Assembly: GCA_005116895.1 (NCBI GenBank)
Contig: SWDO01000004.1
Location: 139,004 to 196,849 of the forward strand
Direction: 5' to 3'
DNA from: Nitrospira sp.
GTDB taxonomy: Bacteria > Nitrospirota > Nitrospiria > Nitrospirales > Nitrospiraceae
DNA length: 57,846 nucleotides
The notes beneath the pieces are model-generated. The model was not told the origin of the DNA and searched no databases. It saw nothing but the letters and a program-made list of their open reading frames with translations. The stretch's first letter is position 1, and every line of letters starts with the position of its first letter. Below, piece by piece: positions 24,702 to 32,802 of the stretch. The position numbers were made by a program, and so were the translations under genes.

Positions 24702-25949
24702 TCAACGGACTGTACCAAACCGTTCTCGAAACGCCTCTGGAGACAGGCCGGCCAAGTCGGCATAGCGGCCCAGCGCGTCCTGATTGTTCACGTCGGCTTC
24801 CGTGAGTCGAATCATGTATTGCCGGGCGATCTGATAGGACTGGGATTCGATATCCACCATCCTCACCTTGGTCCGCCCAGTGGAGGAATCCACCATCTGC
24901 TTGAATGGAATGGGGGTAAACCGTCCGTTTTGAATTGAGACCATGGCCGATGTCCCGCCATCGAGTAAGTACTGAGCGGCGCAATAGCCGAGATCGCGTG
25001 TGTACTCGATATCGTATGGAATGGGATCGGCACAACGGAGCTCATATCCGACGTTCTTCGTCACCAGGCTGATGGCAAGCCCCAGCTGGTGAAGCTGCTT
25101 CATCAGTTCACGCCGCAGCACATCACCGATGTCTATCTCGCTCATTCGCAAATGGCCGTGTTCGTCTCGTTCGACATGCTCTAACCCACCAAGATCACGA
25201 GAATCAATGATTTCGATCAGTCCTTCGGCCAGCACCACAACCCCGTCGGACCGACCATGTTCCAGACGTTTGATCACGGCTCCGATGAGAAGATCGACGA
25301 CCCGTTGTAATTTGACCGGCCGCTCGCGAAATTCCTCTGGAATAATCGTCAGCGTCGCACCAGCGGCCTTTCCGATACCCAAGGCGAGATGGCCGGCCTT
25401 GCGCCCCATGGTCACGACCAAGTACCAATGTGCGGTGGTGCGGGCGTCGACCATCAGATTTTTGACGATCTCGGCCCCAACGTGACGAGCCGTTTGAAAC
25501 CCGAACGTCGGAATGCCATAAGGAAGGTCGAGATCATTGTCGATGGTCTTGGGAACATGAATGACTTGAAGACGGCCGCCGGAATGTTCCTCCAATTTCA
25601 TGGCCGAAAACGCGGTATCATCCCCACCGATCGTCACCATCCGGGTGACATTGAGTCTCGACAGAGCGAACAACACGTTCTTGAGCAGCTCGGTACTTTT
25701 CGTCGGGTTCGCACGAGACGTGCCCAGATAGGACCCGCCCCGAAAATGGATTCGGCTCACATCCTCGATCGAGAGCGGCCGTACCTGTCCCGTCCCCCCT
25801 TCCATGAGCCATTTGAACCCATCGATGATTCCAAGTGCGTCCGAACCCCCAAGAATACTCCGGATCGTGGCGGCGCTGATCACACTATTGATTCCGGGAG
25901 CCGGCCCGCCACCGACTAAGATACCGACGGTTGGACGCTCTACTGTCAT
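24702..25949 (-). CDS. pfp: Pyrophosphate-type 6-phosphofructokinase
   Basis: A 415-aa phosphofructokinase. Key motifs are GGGPAPGIN (13-21), GGDDT (108-112) and PKTIDND (133-139). In this superfamily an aspartate after GGD (GGDD) and a lysine in PKTIDND mark PPi-dependent enzymes, whereas ATP enzymes have GGDG and PGTIDND. The enzyme is therefore expected to use PPi to interconvert fructose-6-phosphate and fructose-1,6-bisphosphate reversibly. It sits in an operon with three Usp proteins, 40 bases upstream of one of them, which fits energy saving under stress. Confidence 0.9.
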   Translation of the reverse strand: MTVERPTVGILVGGGPAPGINSVISAATIRSILGGSDALGIIDGFKWLMEGGTGQVRPLSIEDVSRIHFRGGSYLGTSRANPTKSTELLKNVLFALSRLNVTRMVTIGGDDTAFSAMKLEEHSGGRLQVIHVPKTIDNDLDLPYGIPTFGFQTARHVGAEIVKNLMVDARTTAHWYLVVTMGRKAGHLALGIGKAAGATLTIIPEEFRERPVKLQRVVDLLIGAVIKRLEHGRSDGVVVLAEGLIEIIDSRDLGGLEHVERDEHGHLRMSEIDIGDVLRRELMKQLHQLGLAISLVTKNVGYELRCADPIPYDIEYTRDLGYCAAQYLLDGGTSAMVSIQNGRFTPIPFKQMVDSSTGRTKVRMVDIESQSYQIARQYMIRLTEADVNNQDALGRYADLAGLSPEAFRERFGTVR

Positions 25950-26038
25950 CGGCTTCTCCTTAGGCTATTCCCCATCGGCCATCATCTGCGAATGGTTGTA
26001 TACGCCATCTCGTCAAGAGGCAAGTGGTACAGCTCGAA

Positions 26039-27430
26039 TTACTCTGGCAGTTCGTCCAAGCCCACATGAGCGCGAAGACGATTGTAATCGAACGCTGGTC
26101 GGCCACATCGCTGACGGCCTGGATCATGCTGGGCCATCTCATTGATTAAGGCACCGACCTTGCCGCTCATAGCGGCAGATGCGGCGGCATGTCGCGGCGT
26201 GTGCCCGCCAAGCGCGAGGTGAGGCTGATCCGACCACTCCAAGTAGGCTTTTTCAAGAAACTGGTTGAGCAGCGCACGGTCTTCTTCCGATGTCACGACT
26301 AACGGCGGCGATTCATCGGACATGAGTTCGGCTACCGAGAGTTGCCGCGCGGGCGGTACGAGCGTCTCACATCGGAAATGTAGTGAAAATCCAAACGAGG
26401 CAGCCAGTCGATGTTTGATCTGGTCAAGCCGTGCTGGACTATCGCATTCCACGATGAGCTGGGACGACGTGAGTGTCACCTTCGCGACAATAGAGCCGGT
26501 CACGCCGCTCTCATCGCGCTGCGCCCATATGCAAGCCGGAGGAACATCGTCGGTCTGGCCTTGCCTTCTAACCTGTGGCGCCGTCTGCTCCGGCTTAAGC
26601 TCGCTCATCTCGGACAATCCATCGACAAAGAACCGATACTCATGGTGGTCGTACAGAGCCACAGCATAGAGATAGGGCTGGCCATCGGGACGGCGATAGC
26701 GAATATGGGCGACGGCATCTACCAACGCGTCCGTGCGGAGCTGTGCGAATGCCCAGAGGAACATGTACCCGAAACGCTTGGTAAACTCCCTCCACTCCCC
26801 TAATGCAAAGGATCCGGTGGTCAACTCCATTTCTCTGCGCCATTCCGCAGTCATCTCGATCAGCGCCTTGGCATCGGTCTGAGACAAGACGATTCCGCAG
26901 CCGGCCCACACTGCCTTGCCTGATTCCCCACCATCCGGAGTGCCAACGAGGCGGGTCAGTAACACCCGGCCTGCCGCAAGACCTTTGAGGGATTCATGGC
27001 AGGGAACCACCAATGTGGTTCGATCTCCGAGCGACCGCACGGTGAGATCTTCCCCTGGCCTCGGCAAAGACGTCAGTTCCATCAGATCGAAATAGGAATG
27101 TTTCAAGGGATCGAGCCACTGCCGTTCCTCATTGGGGATGTGTTCGGTGATTACATCCCGTAACTGTTCGATCAGCGTCAATTGCCCGTCTTCAGGATAG
27201 AAATCGCAGAGAAGGAACAGATTGGCGAATTCGGTTTCTTGAGCGAGCGGTGCGACGAGTCTGCCCGCGATGCCCCCCAGGTAGGGTCTCAACGCCCGTG
27301 CCAGCGCTATCTCTCGCTGCAGGGCGAATTCCGGCTTGAGCGACAGCGATTCGAGCCGCGCGAGAATCGCATCCAGAGCCGCAGGCCGTGGAGTCCAGAA
27401 TCCCGTTGCTTGTTCACTCGCGGGATTCAT
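26039..27430 (-). CDS. Conserved hypothetical protein, 463 aa
   Basis: A soluble protein with no signal or membrane segment. The N-terminal half is helical (LDAILARLESLSLKPEFALQ). A middle part has RFGYMFLWAFAQLR and a SEC-C-like absence of metal residues. The C-terminal ~60 residues read LALGGHTPRHAA...KVGALINEM. This last motif is like the TPRxA box seen near the end of MbcA/ParS-type and related domains. I do not recognise the whole protein. The start at 27430 has GGAAGAAAT before it and overlaps the end of the DUF2934 gene by 17 bases, so the two are coupled. Confidence 0.65.
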   Translation of the reverse strand: MNPASEQATGFWTPRPAALDAILARLESLSLKPEFALQREIALARALRPYLGGIAGRLVAPLAQETEFANLFLLCDFYPEDGQLTLIEQLRDVITEHIPNEERQWLDPLKHSYFDLMELTSLPRPGEDLTVRSLGDRTTLVVPCHESLKGLAAGRVLLTRLVGTPDGGESGKAVWAGCGIVLSQTDAKALIEMTAEWRREMELTTGSFALGEWREFTKRFGYMFLWAFAQLRTDALVDAVAHIRYRRPDGQPYLYAVALYDHHEYRFFVDGLSEMSELKPEQTAPQVRRQGQTDDVPPACIWAQRDESGVTGSIVAKVTLTSSQLIVECDSPARLDQIKHRLAASFGFSLHFRCETLVPPARQLSVAELMSDESPPLVVTSEEDRALLNQFLEKAYLEWSDQPHLALGGHTPRHAAASAAMSGKVGALINEMAQHDPGRQRCGRPAFDYNRLRAHVGLDELPE

Positions 27431-27638
27431 GTATTTCTTCCATGACGATTTCCTCCGCATCAAGCCAGTCTCGAAACGCGCTCCCTTCTTGACGGCCGCG
27501 CTGTTCCCACAATTCGTACGCTTTCTGCGCGATCCGTTCCCACATGCCATCCGGTAATTCAATGGGCTTCTCGGCTCGTCTTGTCTTGGAGACGACTCGG
27601 CCTTTCGCTTTACTGGTTGCTGTTTTTCGCGTTCGCAT
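27414..27638 (-). CDS. DUF2934 family protein
   Basis: A 74-aa protein with a basic, lysine-rich start (MRTRKTATSKAKGR) and then the DUF2934 core ERIAQKAYELWEQRG...FRDWLDAEEIV. Function unknown; members are common beside stress genes in Nitrospira and Proteobacteria. CAGGAGC lies just before the ATG. It starts 14 bases after the Usp stop and overlaps the following gene, firmly inside the operon. Confidence 0.85.
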   Translation of the reverse strand: MRTRKTATSKAKGRVVSKTRRAEKPIELPDGMWERIAQKAYELWEQRGRQEGSAFRDWLDAEEIVMEEIHESRE

Positions 27639-27652
27639 GACTTGCTCCTGGG

Positions 27653-28609
27653 TTACACATTGGTCGGCATCGATTGTCCTGAGAGAACCCGACGATGGTC
27701 TGGCGGTAACTTCGGGCTCCGTACTGTGAGAACAGGACACGAGGATCTCCGAAGGACGGACTCCGCGACACTGCCGAACAACGCATGAGACACCCCCCGG
27801 CGGCCATGCGTCCCCATCACAATCACATCAACCGATTGGGCTCGAGCCGCATCAAGGATGGAATCAGCCGGCAGCCCGCCCGAAATCAAGAAGTCGGATA
27901 CAAGGCCGAGGGAAGTGAGCGCGGAGACGAAATCCGATAGCCGCTTCGTAATAGCGATCTTGCTCGATTCCCGCTGAGCCATATGGGGCAGCGTAAAGTC
28001 TAACCCGTACGACACCGGCTCTAGCACATGAAAGAGTTTCACCGAGGTTTTCGATCGTTGTGCAATCAGCGCTCCATACTCCAGTGCGTCAAGTGAGCAA
28101 TCTGAGAAGTCGACCGGTACGAGCATTCTTGTGACTGTGGCCTTCAGACCTTCCCCTGCGCGCTGTTTTGCCGCCGGGACAGTCAACACGGGACAGGGTG
28201 CCCTACGAATGATTCGCTCAGCCGTGCTTCCCAGCAAGATGTGCTCGAGACCAGTCTTCCCTTTCGTTCCGACCACGACCAGATCCGCGTCTTCAGCCCG
28301 TGCGACGGCCAGCACTTCTTCACTCGGGATTCCTGTGGCGATGCGTGATTGGACTGCTAGCCCCAAGCCTCCCGCGCGCACTTTTAAGTCCACCAACCTT
28401 GTTGTTGCCTCCTGCATCAACTCATCCAAGTACAATCGATTCACCGCATAGTCTGGGTTCATCCCAGGTGGAAACTCCAGAACGCTCATCACGGTCAGCG
28501 AGGCACCCCACGAGTGGGCGAGCGCACAGGCATAGGCCTCCGCCGCCGCTGATCCCTGTGACCCATCAGTGGCCAAGAGAATTCTCAGCCCCCCTGCTGG
28601 CACACTCAC
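27653..28609 (-). CDS. Universal stress protein, two Usp domains
   Basis: A 318-aa tandem Usp. The first half has GTKGKTGLEHILLGS and the second GTHGRRGVSHALFGS, both full ATP-binding loops. The likely start is the GTG at 28609: it overlaps the cupredoxin stop as GTGA and has GGAGG four bases upstream. A longer ATG start at 28666 would overlap the upstream gene by 60 bases. The middle gene of the operon. Confidence 0.88.
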   Translation of the reverse strand: MSVPAGGLRILLATDGSQGSAAAEAYACALAHSWGASLTVMSVLEFPPGMNPDYAVNRLYLDELMQEATTRLVDLKVRAGGLGLAVQSRIATGIPSEEVLAVARAEDADLVVVGTKGKTGLEHILLGSTAERIIRRAPCPVLTVPAAKQRAGEGLKATVTRMLVPVDFSDCSLDALEYGALIAQRSKTSVKLFHVLEPVSYGLDFTLPHMAQRESSKIAITKRLSDFVSALTSLGLVSDFLISGGLPADSILDAARAQSVDVIVMGTHGRRGVSHALFGSVAESVLRRSSCPVLTVRSPKLPPDHRRVLSGQSMPTNV

Positions 28610-29037
28610 ACTGCCTCCGCACTTAATAGAAGTAACTCTCCGCTCATCGTCGGGTGAATCGAACATCGAAAGACATGCCGGCCTGGTCGCGTCATGTCAA
28701 ATCGAATCGTGGCGTCCTGTTTCGGATCAAGATAGACTCCCCCCACCCCGCGGCCATAGACGATCACGCCGTCCTTTTCAATCTGTGTCGGAATCCCTTC
28801 AAACATGGTCGAGCCGAAATCATGTCGCTCCGCGTCATCATTCCGTACCTTAATGACGGTGGGAAACCCCAAGCGCAACGGACTCTGCTTCGTCACAAAA
28901 CGAAAATCCTTGATCGTCACGTCCACCACTTGTTCGGATTGCGCCAGGAGAATCGACCCATACATCCAGGCCAAACAGACCATGGAGAGAACCATTCCCA
29001 ACCTGCGCCACCGCACCAGACTTGCCCTAATCGTCAT
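28606..29037 (-). CDS. Exported cupredoxin-like protein
   Basis: A 143-aa protein with a signal or anchor segment (MTIRASLVRWRRLGMVLSMVCLAWMYGS, hydrophobic about 13-32). The single cupredoxin domain has candidate type 1 copper ligands: His in AERHDF and Cys, His and Met in RCSIHPTM (C-x2-H-x2-M). It probably carries electrons in the periplasm. The start at 29037 has GGAGGAT upstream. It is coupled to the downstream Usp by a GTGA overlap and lies 30 bases after another Usp, an unusual location for a copper protein. Confidence 0.8.
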   Translation of the reverse strand: MTIRASLVRWRRLGMVLSMVCLAWMYGSILLAQSEQVVDVTIKDFRFVTKQSPLRLGFPTVIKVRNDDAERHDFGSTMFEGIPTQIEKDGVIVYGRGVGGVYLDPKQDATIRFDMTRPGRHVFRCSIHPTMSGELLLLSAEAV

Positions 29038-29067
29038 GAGATCCTCCATCTGCCAATGAACCATTGA

Positions 29068-29571
29068 TCAACGCGTGGACTTCCGCTGTGGCGCGGATGC
29101 CTCAAGCGGCACGGTCAAGACGGGACAACCGGCCGTGCGAACGACTTTTTCCGCTGTACTGCCAAAGAAAATCCTGTCCACACTGCCGGACCGGCCGCCG
29201 TAGCTTCCTATCACGACCAGATCGATATCCCCCGTGCGCGCAACTTTGGCGATCTCGACAAAGGGCACCCCCTCCACGATCAGGCGTGTGATCTTCACAT
29301 CCATGGCTATCTTCGACTCCAACAACTGCCTCACTTTTAGACGGGCATGATGGCGTAACCGGCGGCGCTGTGGCGCGGCATCGGATGGAACAGCCAGCAA
29401 ACCCAATCGATTGAATGCGGCAAGCGCACTGGTGTCGATCACGTGCAGAACAAGCACTGTCGCCCCACACAGTCGAGCGAGCTGACAGGCGACCCGAAAT
29501 GCTTCATCTGAACAGGGGGAAAAATCAACCGGAACCAGTATGGTCTCGAAGAGATGTGTCTCCTTCCCCAT
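29068..29571 (-). CDS. Universal stress protein, single domain
   Basis: A 167-aa Usp. It begins MGKETHLFETILVPVDFSP, with AGGAGG before the ATG at 29571. The nucleotide loop is GSYGGRSGSVDRIFFGS, where the gap between the second and third glycine is 11 residues, not the usual 9, so ATP binding may be altered. First gene of the leftward operon. A basic tail APQRKSTR ends the protein. Confidence 0.88.
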   Translation of the reverse strand: MGKETHLFETILVPVDFSPCSDEAFRVACQLARLCGATVLVLHVIDTSALAAFNRLGLLAVPSDAAPQRRRLRHHARLKVRQLLESKIAMDVKITRLIVEGVPFVEIAKVARTGDIDLVVIGSYGGRSGSVDRIFFGSTAEKVVRTAGCPVLTVPLEASAPQRKSTR

Positions 29572-29917
29572 GAACGATCCTCCTGGCCAATAATTGAGCA
29601 AGGGCGATGCCATCCACGAAGAGCTTCCGGCGCTGGTGAAGAGGTTGAAGAAACCACAGCTTTGCAGTTGGTTGCTTTCGTGATCCGCTACTGGCTGATA
29701 GGACCGTCTCCGGAAACAGGGGCTCTCTGCTACAGAGGTCGTCCGCCTGCTGTGGCAGAAGGCGCCACAGGATGTGAAGCGTGAGAAGCGAACAGTGAGA
29801 GGCGAGGAACAAGTGCCTCTAAACCGCCCCGGATTCCTTTCACATTTCACGTTTCACGTTTCACGCCTATGACGGCATTGGACTTGCTGAAGACCATCTT
29901 CAGTAGTGGGGGGAACA
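29572..29917. other. Divergent intergenic region with a 32-bp imperfect inverted repeat
   Basis: This 346-base region separates the leftward Usp operon from the rightward small peptide/MgtE operon and must hold both promoters. Bases 29771-29802 and 29836-29867 are inverted repeats matching at 23 of 32 positions, with most mismatches A/G, so many would be G-U pairs in RNA. The right arm is a run of TTTCACG units. I do not see a convincing -35/-10 pair, and no gene. Confidence 0.5.
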
Positions 29918-30013
29918 ATGACACGCGCACAGTGGTTCCTGTTCGGAGCAGTGGGGTTGGGCCTGGCAATCGTGATCTATTTTATCTTCTTCTGCCCTGC
30001 AGACTGTCAGTAA
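29918..30013 (+). CDS. Single-pass membrane peptide, 31 aa
   Basis: An ATG at 29918 with GGGGGGAA six bases upstream opens a 31-codon frame ending in TAA at 30011-30013. The product starts MTRAQWFLFGAVGLGLAIV and ends FFCPADCQ: one hydrophobic helix and a short tail with two cysteines. It lies 21 bases before the mgtE-like gene, in the position of a co-translated small subunit or regulator. A longer frame in another phase (29869-30162) runs into mgtE and is less likely. Confidence 0.55.
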   Translation: MTRAQWFLFGAVGLGLAIVIYFIFFCPADCQ

Positions 30014-30034
30014 AGATCGACCAGAAGGAGCGGG

Positions 30035-30991
30035 ATGGCGACTGCGGCAGACCTGATGACCCTGGACATTCCCAGGAGCGACAGACACCGCACAGTGGGG
30101 GAGATGATCGCGGCACTTCGAAACCATACATGGGACGAGGTGGGCCATATCTATCTTGTTGATGATCAGGCTGGACTGGTCGGCCAGGTTCCGATCGAGC
30201 GACTGCTCCAGGCGAAGGAACAGACCTACTTGGCCGAACTCGAAGGCTCCCCTCCAATCGAAGTTCTCCCTGGCGATGCGGCTGAGACCATAGCGCTGCG
30301 TGCGGTCGAACGTCATGACGCGGATGTCGCTGTCATCGACAGCCGTCGTCGGCTGTTGGGCGCCATTCCGATCGGAAAGCTCTTGGCTCTGCTGCATGAG
30401 GAACATGTGGACAACTTCTTACGGATGGGCGGTGTAAGCCGAATAGATCATCTCCATCTGTCACTCACCGTGCAACAAACGCTCAACGCCGTGCGCGCGC
30501 GTCTGCCATGGTTGATGGTCGGTCTGGGTGGAGGGTTCTTGGCCAGTGGCGTGGCCTCGGCCTTTGAAGCCTCGCTGAGGCGTGAAGTGGCTCTCGCGTT
30601 CTTTCTTCCCTTGGTGGTGTATATGGCCGATGCCGTCGGGACCCAAACTGAAACCATCTTAGTTCGTCGGTTAGCCTATGGAGAAGTCTCGGTGTGGGAG
30701 CAATTAGCGAGAGAATCAGTGATCGGCGCATCCATCGGAGCGATCGTCGCAGTTGTCGCAAGTGGAGGATTATGGCTCTGGAACGGGCATCCGGCGATAG
30801 CAGTGGTCGTGGGAGCCTCACTGGGGGTGACTGCAGTTGTCGCCACCATTATGGCCAGTCTCCTGCCGATAGGACTGGCGCGTCTCGGAGCAGATCCAGC
30901 CCTGGCCAGCGGACCGGTGGCGACCGTTGTCCAAGACATTCTGAGCGTGGGAATTTATCTGATGATCGCGACGGCCTTACTACCCATGTGA
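30035..30991 (+). CDS. MgtE-like divalent cation transporter, CBS plus membrane domain
   Basis: A 318-aa protein. Residues 1-125 form a CBS pair (VGHIYLVDDQAGLVGQVPIERLL and DADVAVIDSRRRLLGAIPIGKLL). Residues about 160-318 form the five-helix MgtE pore, with PLVVYMADAVGTQTETI and DPALASGPVATVVQDILS, which correspond to the conserved pore and metal-site segments. The N-terminal superhelical Mg2+-sensing domain of full MgtE (about 450 aa) is missing. AAGGAGCGGG precedes the start. A Usp gene follows after 46 bases. Confidence 0.85.
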   Translation: MATAADLMTLDIPRSDRHRTVGEMIAALRNHTWDEVGHIYLVDDQAGLVGQVPIERLLQAKEQTYLAELEGSPPIEVLPGDAAETIALRAVERHDADVAVIDSRRRLLGAIPIGKLLALLHEEHVDNFLRMGGVSRIDHLHLSLTVQQTLNAVRARLPWLMVGLGGGFLASGVASAFEASLRREVALAFFLPLVVYMADAVGTQTETILVRRLAYGEVSVWEQLARESVIGASIGAIVAVVASGGLWLWNGHPAIAVVVGASLGVTAVVATIMASLLPIGLARLGADPALASGPVATVVQDILSVGIYLMIATALLPM

Positions 30992-31037
30992 TTCATGTTG
31001 GAGCGGATCAGCAAGGCCACAGTCGAAAGGTGATGCT

Positions 31038-31901
31038 ATGAAACTCTTGCTCGCAGTCGACGGTTCCGACAATTCCTATGAAGCCGTGCGCGCCTTGAAG
31101 TACCTGGCTCGTGCCGAGGAACTGCACCTTGTGCACGTACTCGATGTCCCGAGTCCAGCTTATCCCATGATGATACCGGAAGTGGCACAAGAACTGTACG
31201 AATCGGTCGAGCGCAACATGCGCGACGACGGGACTCGCTTGTTGGATCGCATCGTGTCCTTGCTGCCATTAGATGCCGGACCGGTGACGAGACATTTGGT
31301 CGTCGGATCTCCGGTGGATCAGATCGTGGCCTTGGCTGAACAACAAAAGATACATCTCATTCTGTTGGGTGCCCGAGGCCTTGGACCAATCAAGGAACGG
31401 CTCGTTGGAAGTGTCTCCCACCGAGTGCTGACATTCGGGCCTGGCGCGAAATTGATCCTTCCTGGCCCCTTAAAAACGCTTCATCATATCTTGCTTCCCC
31501 TGCAAGGGAGCTATGATGCCGACCATGCCCTCTCCTTCCTTCAACAGAAACCCTTTCGTGAACCGCCCACGGTCACCCTCTTCACCGTCCTCCCCCATAC
31601 CAGGCCACCCTGGCCGGTGGATGCGGTCTCGGCTGAGCATATGGAAACCCATTCCCTTGGCAAGGCGAAGGACTTCCTCGACGAGATAGCCGCCAAGCTC
31701 AGACCATTGGGCTATCAAACCCGCGTGGCGACTAGGTTGAGTACCCCGGTCGAGGGAATTCTTCAGGAAGCCAAGGCCTTGAATCCCGACCTTATTCTCG
31801 CGGGATCCCGTGGACGTCGCGGCATCACCCGCATGGTGCTCGGCAGCGTGTCACATGCGCTGTTGCACCAGGGGACCTATCCACTCATGATTGTTGGCTG
31901 A
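31038..31901 (+). CDS. Universal stress protein, two Usp domains
   Basis: A 287-aa tandem Usp starting MKLLLAVDGSDNSYEAV. Its ATP loops GARGLGPIKERLVGS and GSRGRRGITRMVLGS are complete. It is downstream of the minimal MgtE and upstream of an FmdB zinc ribbon, all in the same direction. Together with the leftward operon this makes four Usp genes within 8 kb. Confidence 0.9.
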   Translation: MKLLLAVDGSDNSYEAVRALKYLARAEELHLVHVLDVPSPAYPMMIPEVAQELYESVERNMRDDGTRLLDRIVSLLPLDAGPVTRHLVVGSPVDQIVALAEQQKIHLILLGARGLGPIKERLVGSVSHRVLTFGPGAKLILPGPLKTLHHILLPLQGSYDADHALSFLQQKPFREPPTVTLFTVLPHTRPPWPVDAVSAEHMETHSLGKAKDFLDEIAAKLRPLGYQTRVATRLSTPVEGILQEAKALNPDLILAGSRGRRGITRMVLGSVSHALLHQGTYPLMIVG

Positions 31902-31921
31902 TTGTCGAAAGGGTGTACACC

Positions 31922-32086
31922 ATGCCGATGTACGACTATACGTGCCTCGATTGCGGGAAGGAATCGTTGATCGTGGTAACATTGAAAGAGCATGCAGCAG
32001 GTGAGGTGACATGCCCGGCCTGTGGAAGCAAGAAGCTGCAGCAGCTGTTTAGTTCCTTTATCGCTCACACCACGAAGAAGAGTTAG
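31922..32086 (+). CDS. FmdB-type zinc ribbon protein, 54 aa
   Basis: A 54-aa protein MPMYDYTCLDCGKES...CPACGSKKLQQLFSSF. Two CxxC knuckles (C8/C11 and C31/C34) bind zinc; the YDYxCxxCG start is the FmdB/CxxC_CxxC_SSSS signature. Such proteins are regulators or small accessory proteins of unclear role. It follows the Usp by 20 bases. The last base of its TAG stop is also the first base of the MITE-like element, so the insertion may define its C-terminus. Confidence 0.8.
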   Translation: MPMYDYTCLDCGKESLIVVTLKEHAAGEVTCPACGSKKLQQLFSSFIAHTTKKS

Positions 32087-32318
32087 CAGCGTGTTGAAAA
32101 AGTCCGCCAACGGCGTTCTCGCATCGTTCAGGCCCTCAACGTACCGAAGGCGAAGGCAAGGTACCTATCCGCTCGCATGTGATCGAAGCGAGCGGTTCAA
32201 GCGAAGCTTGGTATGTACCTCCTCGGCCCCTCTCTCGCTGCGGGCTTACTCGGTGAAATGCGCGTCTTGGCGCGCTGGGGTGGGCGGGTGAGAACGACGG
32301 CCTTTTTGAACACGCTGC
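32086..32318. mobile_element. MITE-like element with 21-bp terminal inverted repeats
   Basis: The left end GCAGCGTGTTGAAAAAGTCCG (32086-32106, described here by its ends GCAGCGTGTT and AGTCCG) and the inverted right end (32298-32318) match at 19 of 21 positions. The 233-bp body has no credible gene. It contains an inner hairpin with CCGCTCG/CGAGCGG arms around position 32180 and other paired GTACC segments. From memory, sequences with this end are scattered in Nitrospira genomes; that needs a search. It would need a transposase in trans. Confidence 0.75.
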
Positions 32319-32333
32319 AGGACTAGGTGGATC

Positions 32334-32717
32334 ATGCAATCACAATACACAGAGAATCTATTCTTCATCGTGGGACTATGGACCCTTCTCGTTCCGATTG
32401 ACCTGGTGCTATCTCCTTTGTACGCCCAAGACTATCCGCCGGACATCACACGCGGGAAAGCGATCTATCAGCACCACTGTCTGGACTGCCACGGTCTTAC
32501 CGGTCGAGGAGACGGCCCTGCCGCCGCTTCCTTGAAAGTCCTACCGGCTGATTTTCAGCGCTTCCGGTCGTTCCTGAAATCCGATGAAGAGTTACTGCGA
32601 ACGATCGAGCACGGTGTGGTCTTCAGCCCGATGCATTCTTGGCGCGGCCAGCTCACCGACGGAGAAATGCAAGACGCCGTGGCGTACATCCGCTTGTTGT
32701 CACAACAGGGACAGTGA
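32334..32717 (+). CDS. Exported monoheme cytochrome c
   Basis: A 127-aa periplasmic cytochrome. The N-terminal hydrophobic segment (about 9-31, ending near YAQ) is a signal peptide or anchor. Heme is attached at C-x2-C-H (HHCLDCHG, near residues 49-53), and the distal methionine is probably in FSPMHSWRG (near 100). The start lies only 16 bases from the right end of the MITE-like element, with AGGTGG as ribosome binding site. It probably passes electrons to a terminal oxidase or from a small donor; no partner is visible. Confidence 0.87.
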   Translation: MQSQYTENLFFIVGLWTLLVPIDLVLSPLYAQDYPPDITRGKAIYQHHCLDCHGLTGRGDGPAAASLKVLPADFQRFRSFLKSDEELLRTIEHGVVFSPMHSWRGQLTDGEMQDAVAYIRLLSQQGQ

Positions 32718-32727
32718 GCCATCTGAT

Positions 32728-32778
32728 AATCTGACGATCTGTTGAATGACTGTTTGGAAATCAACAGATCATCAGATT
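32728..32778. repeat. 18-bp inverted repeat between cytochrome c and nicotinamidase
   Basis: Bases 32728-32745 and 32761-32778 are inverse at 17 of 18 positions, around a 15-base loop (arms AATCTGA.GATCTGTTGA). It begins 11 bases after the cytochrome stop. No T-run follows, so it is probably a palindromic intergenic repeat and not a simple terminator. Confidence 0.65.
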
Positions 32779-32802
32779 CCCAAGGTTGATGGCGATTCGC
32801 TC

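Noticed and set aside
29869..30162. Rightward 97-codon frame before mgtE
   Set aside because: It continues 128 bases into mgtE in another phase; the 31-codon frame from 29918 has the better ribosome binding site and a coherent membrane helix.
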